Of a DNA stretch of 59,335 nt, positions 57,041 to 59,335 are shown in pieces; the first letter of the stretch is position 1, and each line of letters begins with the position of its first letter. The DNA is from an uncultured Treponema sp. (GTDB taxonomy: Bacteria > Spirochaetota > Spirochaetia > Treponematales > Treponemataceae), in assembly GCA_937877535.1 (NCBI GenBank), contig CALFJF010000034.1, forward strand, positions 1 through 59,335. Direction: 5' to 3'. Under the pieces are notes generated by a model that was given only the letters and a program-made list of their open reading frames with translations, had not been told where the DNA came from and did no database searches. The position numbers were made by a program, and so were the translations under genes.

Positions 57041-57044
57041 TAAT

Positions 57045-58328
57045 ATGCTTTACCGACAGAAAAAAGATGCTCATATCCGAATCTCAAACGCGCACGGCTA
57101 CATTACAAGCACAGGCTTGAACAAACGCACCGAAGTTGACGAAAGCGGCAGCGTGTTTTTGGGGGCATTGAGCCATGAGCCGCAGTCACTCGAACAACTT
57201 GCGGACAAATTGCTTGAAACTTTTAGGGGCGTTGACCGCGAGACGATTCTGCCCGATGCGCAGGAGTTCTACGACAACCTTGTTCGCGAGGGCTTTTTGG
57301 TCAAGGGCGAAAGTGAGACGGAGCTTGACGCGCACGACACCAGCTTGTGTAATGTTCAGCCGCCATACACGAGCGACAGCATCAACTTCTACCTTCCCGG
57401 ACTTGACAGGGACTTTCTCAATTTCTATGTTCACTTTGCAAAATACACGCGACTTCATGCGGAACGCTTTATGCCCAACACGCGCATAGCATCATTTTAC
57501 GGAACTTTCAAAGGCGCAATTTGGGCGGGAGGGCGCGTCACGGTGGGTACAAATCCTTCGCCCATAGACATGGAGGACGCTATTCATAGGATTAATGACG
57601 CGGGGGTAGCCGTGCGTTATACATTCACAAACAGTGTGCTTGAAGAGCGGCATTTAGGCGACACATTCTGCAATCTTGCGATGGAACTTGCAAATAACGG
57701 AAAGAACGAAGTTTTGGTTAATTCACCGATTTTGGAAAATTATCTTCGCAAGCAGTACCCGAATTTCAAATTCATTCAGTCAATCACTGCCGTGGAACGC
57801 AATGTTGACAGAATAAACGAAGCAACGAAAAAGTATGATTTGGTTGTGATTGATTGGAGGGATAACAGAAATTTTGACTTTCTTGAAAAAATTAAAAACA
57901 AAGATAAAATTGAAATTCTGGTGAACAGTTATTGTCCAAAAAACTGTTCATTCTCAAAGAAGCACTACAAAAATATTTCCCTTATAAATTGCTACCAAGG
58001 AAATTCCTCAGAGGGAAAATGCCTTGTGCAGAACCGTGTCGGACACCAAGGATTTTACGATGTCCTCGAAAAAAACAAGGAAGTCGCTCTTACCTTTGAT
58101 GACGTGTATGGTCGTTATTACGATATGGGATTCAGACACTTTAAGCTTGTCGGCAGGGAAGAGCCAGCTTTCAAACCTTTTGAAGCACTGTTGTATTATT
58201 TTTCAAAGCCAGAATTTCGCGAGCGTACAAGTAGCGATTTGGCAGCAAGCTACATTGAGTATCTGATAAAAGTTCACGGCGGGAACATAGTGCCAGAGCT
58301 TGATACGCCTATAAAGGTAACTCAGTAA
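57045..58328 (+). CDS. PqqD-like recognition domain fused to a U32-like domain
   Basis: 427 residues. Residues 1-95 follow the PqqD/RRE plan: ITSTGLNKRTEVDESGSVFL, then LEQLADKLLETF and DAQEFYDNLVREGFLV, the winged-helix fold that binds precursor leaders. Residues about 105-420 form an alpha/beta domain resembling peptidase U32-like barrels (AIWAGGRVTVGTN, VRYTFTNSVLEE, EVLVNSPILENYLRK), with Cys at NSYCPKNC, INCYQG and GKCLVQ that could bind a metal cluster. AGAGG precedes ATG 57045. It sits between the small protein and the radical SAM remnant. The recognition domain is better supported than the U32 comparison. Confidence 0.72.
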   Translation: MLYRQKKDAHIRISNAHGYITSTGLNKRTEVDESGSVFLGALSHEPQSLEQLADKLLETFRGVDRETILPDAQEFYDNLVREGFLVKGESETELDAHDTSLCNVQPPYTSDSINFYLPGLDRDFLNFYVHFAKYTRLHAERFMPNTRIASFYGTFKGAIWAGGRVTVGTNPSPIDMEDAIHRINDAGVAVRYTFTNSVLEERHLGDTFCNLAMELANNGKNEVLVNSPILENYLRKQYPNFKFIQSITAVERNVDRINEATKKYDLVVIDWRDNRNFDFLEKIKNKDKIEILVNSYCPKNCSFSKKHYKNISLINCYQGNSSEGKCLVQNRVGHQGFYDVLEKNKEVALTFDDVYGRYYDMGFRHFKLVGREEPAFKPFEALLYYFSKPEFRERTSSDLAASYIEYLIKVHGGNIVPELDTPIKVTQ

Positions 58329-58348
58329 ATGAGTATTACGGATAACAC

Positions 58349-58613
58349 ATGAGCGGCACAAGTCAAAATCAAAAAATGACCAGTATCTCCCTAGAAATCT
58401 CAAACCCCTGCAACGAACGGTGCGTCCACTGCTACCGCGTGTGCGAGGGAACGAAGCGCGGATTTCTGCGATTTCTGTTTTAGTCCGCACATCACGGCAA
58501 ATCACGGGGAACTTGGGAAAGTGGATGGGGAGTATTGTAGGTTTGTGTCAGTGCGCCGAAACTTCGCGCAGATACTGGACGCAGTGCTGGCGGCGAGGGA
58601 TAAGGCAATATGA
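58349..58613 (+). pseudogene. Radical SAM/SPASM-like maturase, internally deleted
   Basis: From ATG 58349 the frame reads MSGTSQNQKMTSISLEISNP, then CNERCVHCYRVCEGTKRGFL and stops at 58483. CNERCVHC is the CX3CX2C cluster motif of radical SAM enzymes. In the next frame, from 58464 to the TGA at 58613, the DNA encodes FCDFCFSPHITANHGELG... and ends in NFAQILDAVLAARDKAI, which looks like the Cys-containing C-terminal end of the same kind of enzyme. About 300 residues in between are missing and a one-base shift joins the parts. The gene can no longer make an active enzyme. Confidence 0.72.
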
Positions 58614-58615
58614 AC

Positions 58616-59203
58616 TTACAGCAGCTGGTACATAAAAATGCAGTTCGTGTCATAGTCGGGCTTAAGGTGGGCGTGGATGTAGGCTTCCATCTCTGGCGGA
58701 AGCCTGCTGAAACCGAACGAGCCGTAATGCTCAAGCAGCTCGTCTTCGGGGAGCGCATAGATGTGAATCGCCTGAATGCCGAACAGTTCCGCGCCGTACT
58801 TCACCGTGGGAATGATGAAGCGGCGGAACACCTGTTCGCCCAGCCGCTTGATTTCTGGGTACTTTGCGCGGTAGGCGGAATTGACCGCAAAGTTGGAAAG
58901 TTCCACGGACGGCACAGTGTACTTGCTTGCATCGTCGTCGCCTGTGCCTTGCTCTTTGAGCGTGAACGAGCCAGTGCGCAGGGAAAAATACGCGGCAATC
59001 TCGTTCGTTCCCTTGTCGCGCACAAGGTAGGTGCGGTTGCCGCCGTTGTATTCCTCTGGCTCCGCCATCAGTTTGAGGTAGCGTTCAAGCCCCTTACCCG
59101 TTTCCTTTTCTACAAAAAAGGACTTGATTTCCTCAAGGTTTTGCGTGGTTGCAATCAAATGCTCATACTTGAATTTTTCGTTTTCAATCGGCGCAAGCAA
59201 CAT
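58616..59203 (-). CDS. GNAT acetyltransferase, toxin-like
   Basis: 195 residues with the GNAT fold: AAYFSLRTGSFTL strand, VPSVELSNFAV (strand 4), a long helix, then IHIYALPEDELLEHYGSFGF near the end. The proportions and its position after a very small gene match GNAT toxins of type II toxin-antitoxin pairs, which acetylate aminoacyl-tRNA. The acetyl-CoA loop is poorly conserved. GGGGGATTGT precedes ATG 59203. It ends 2 bases from the radical SAM remnant on the other strand. Confidence 0.72.
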   Translation of the reverse strand: MLLAPIENEKFKYEHLIATTQNLEEIKSFFVEKETGKGLERYLKLMAEPEEYNGGNRTYLVRDKGTNEIAAYFSLRTGSFTLKEQGTGDDDASKYTVPSVELSNFAVNSAYRAKYPEIKRLGEQVFRRFIIPTVKYGAELFGIQAIHIYALPEDELLEHYGSFGFSRLPPEMEAYIHAHLKPDYDTNCIFMYQLL

Positions 59204-59212
59204 ACAATCCCC

Positions 59213-59335
59213 CTAGTACGATGGTGTGGCAAGCACTCGGCGGCGGGTGACTTCATCAAGGCTATCAAGCCACTTCTTGTTTTCTTCGTCAATCTCGCGG
59301 TCAAGCTCGGTAAAATCGGGCTTGGGCGTGTTGAG
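59213..59335 (-). CDS. Possible antitoxin (partial)
   Basis: The last 40 codons are visible: LNTPKPDFTELDREIDEENK, then KWLDSLDEVTRRRVLATPSY. It is acidic and helical, and ends 9 bases before the GNAT gene on the same strand. Its size and place suggest the antitoxin of the pair. The start lies outside the window. Confidence 0.5.
   Translation of the reverse strand, partial: LNTPKPDFTELDREIDEENKKWLDSLDEVTRRRVLATPSY

Overview
The window most probably comes from a host-associated, pectin-using spirochaete of the genus Treponema. This is an inference from gene content and style: many short lipoproteins with a Cys-Ser/Ala-Asp-Asp start, a truncated MetH, DUF3793 next to flavodoxin, GSIII glutamine synthetase, a CE12 esterase with GH28 and PL1 pectin enzymes, tandem GGDEF proteins and AT-leaning codon use. 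No rRNA, tRNA or CRISPR array was seen. Most of the window (about 1-53100) is ordinary chromosome; 53100-59335 is an accessory region of small, broken or orphan genes.

Layout. 1-143 is the end of a probable proS. 218-12643 holds three lipoprotein genes with one unusual promoter type, a GerMN protein, a CYTH-DUF975-SppA-MetH operon and an aldose epimerase. 12744-17138 is a nitrogen block: GSIII glutamine synthetase, then an ammonium transporter fused to a PII protein, each preceded by an intrinsic terminator inside its leader. 17238-20040 has an exported CxxCxGxG protein, an acyltransferase and a flavodoxin-DUF3793 operon with a two-palindrome operator and a structured leader. 20212-27961 carries RqcH, a chemotaxis receptor, dGTPase, a DTW protein, a Nudix hydrolase and LspA. 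28076-31203 and 42308-46315 carry pectin genes. 31455-34971 is a LolA / RND exporter / lipoprotein module. 35073-53127 is housekeeping: guaB, pyrC, two GGDEF proteins, proA, a beta-CASP RNase, hsp20, tkt and nif3.

Accessory end. 53189-55667 has a frameshifted PD-(D/E)XK transposase-like gene, an Api92-like protein and three short units with near-identical extended -10 promoters, one containing a C9 tract. The most interesting part is 56530-58613: a 40-residue Cys-containing peptide gene, a leaky-looking terminator, a 98-residue protein, a 427-residue protein that starts with a PqqD-like recognition domain, and a radical SAM gene reduced to its two ends. Together they look like a ribosomally made, post-translationally modified peptide (RiPP) locus whose maturase has decayed. 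A GNAT toxin-like gene with a small upstream gene closes the window.

Recurring themes are: about fifteen intergenic copies of a GGTGGTTGAG/CTCAACCACC palindrome, some acting as terminators; T9 tracts in the spacer of three lipoprotein promoters; terminator-type attenuators in at least four leaders; and many genes whose -10 box lies only 6-8 bases before the ATG, which predicts leaderless transcripts.
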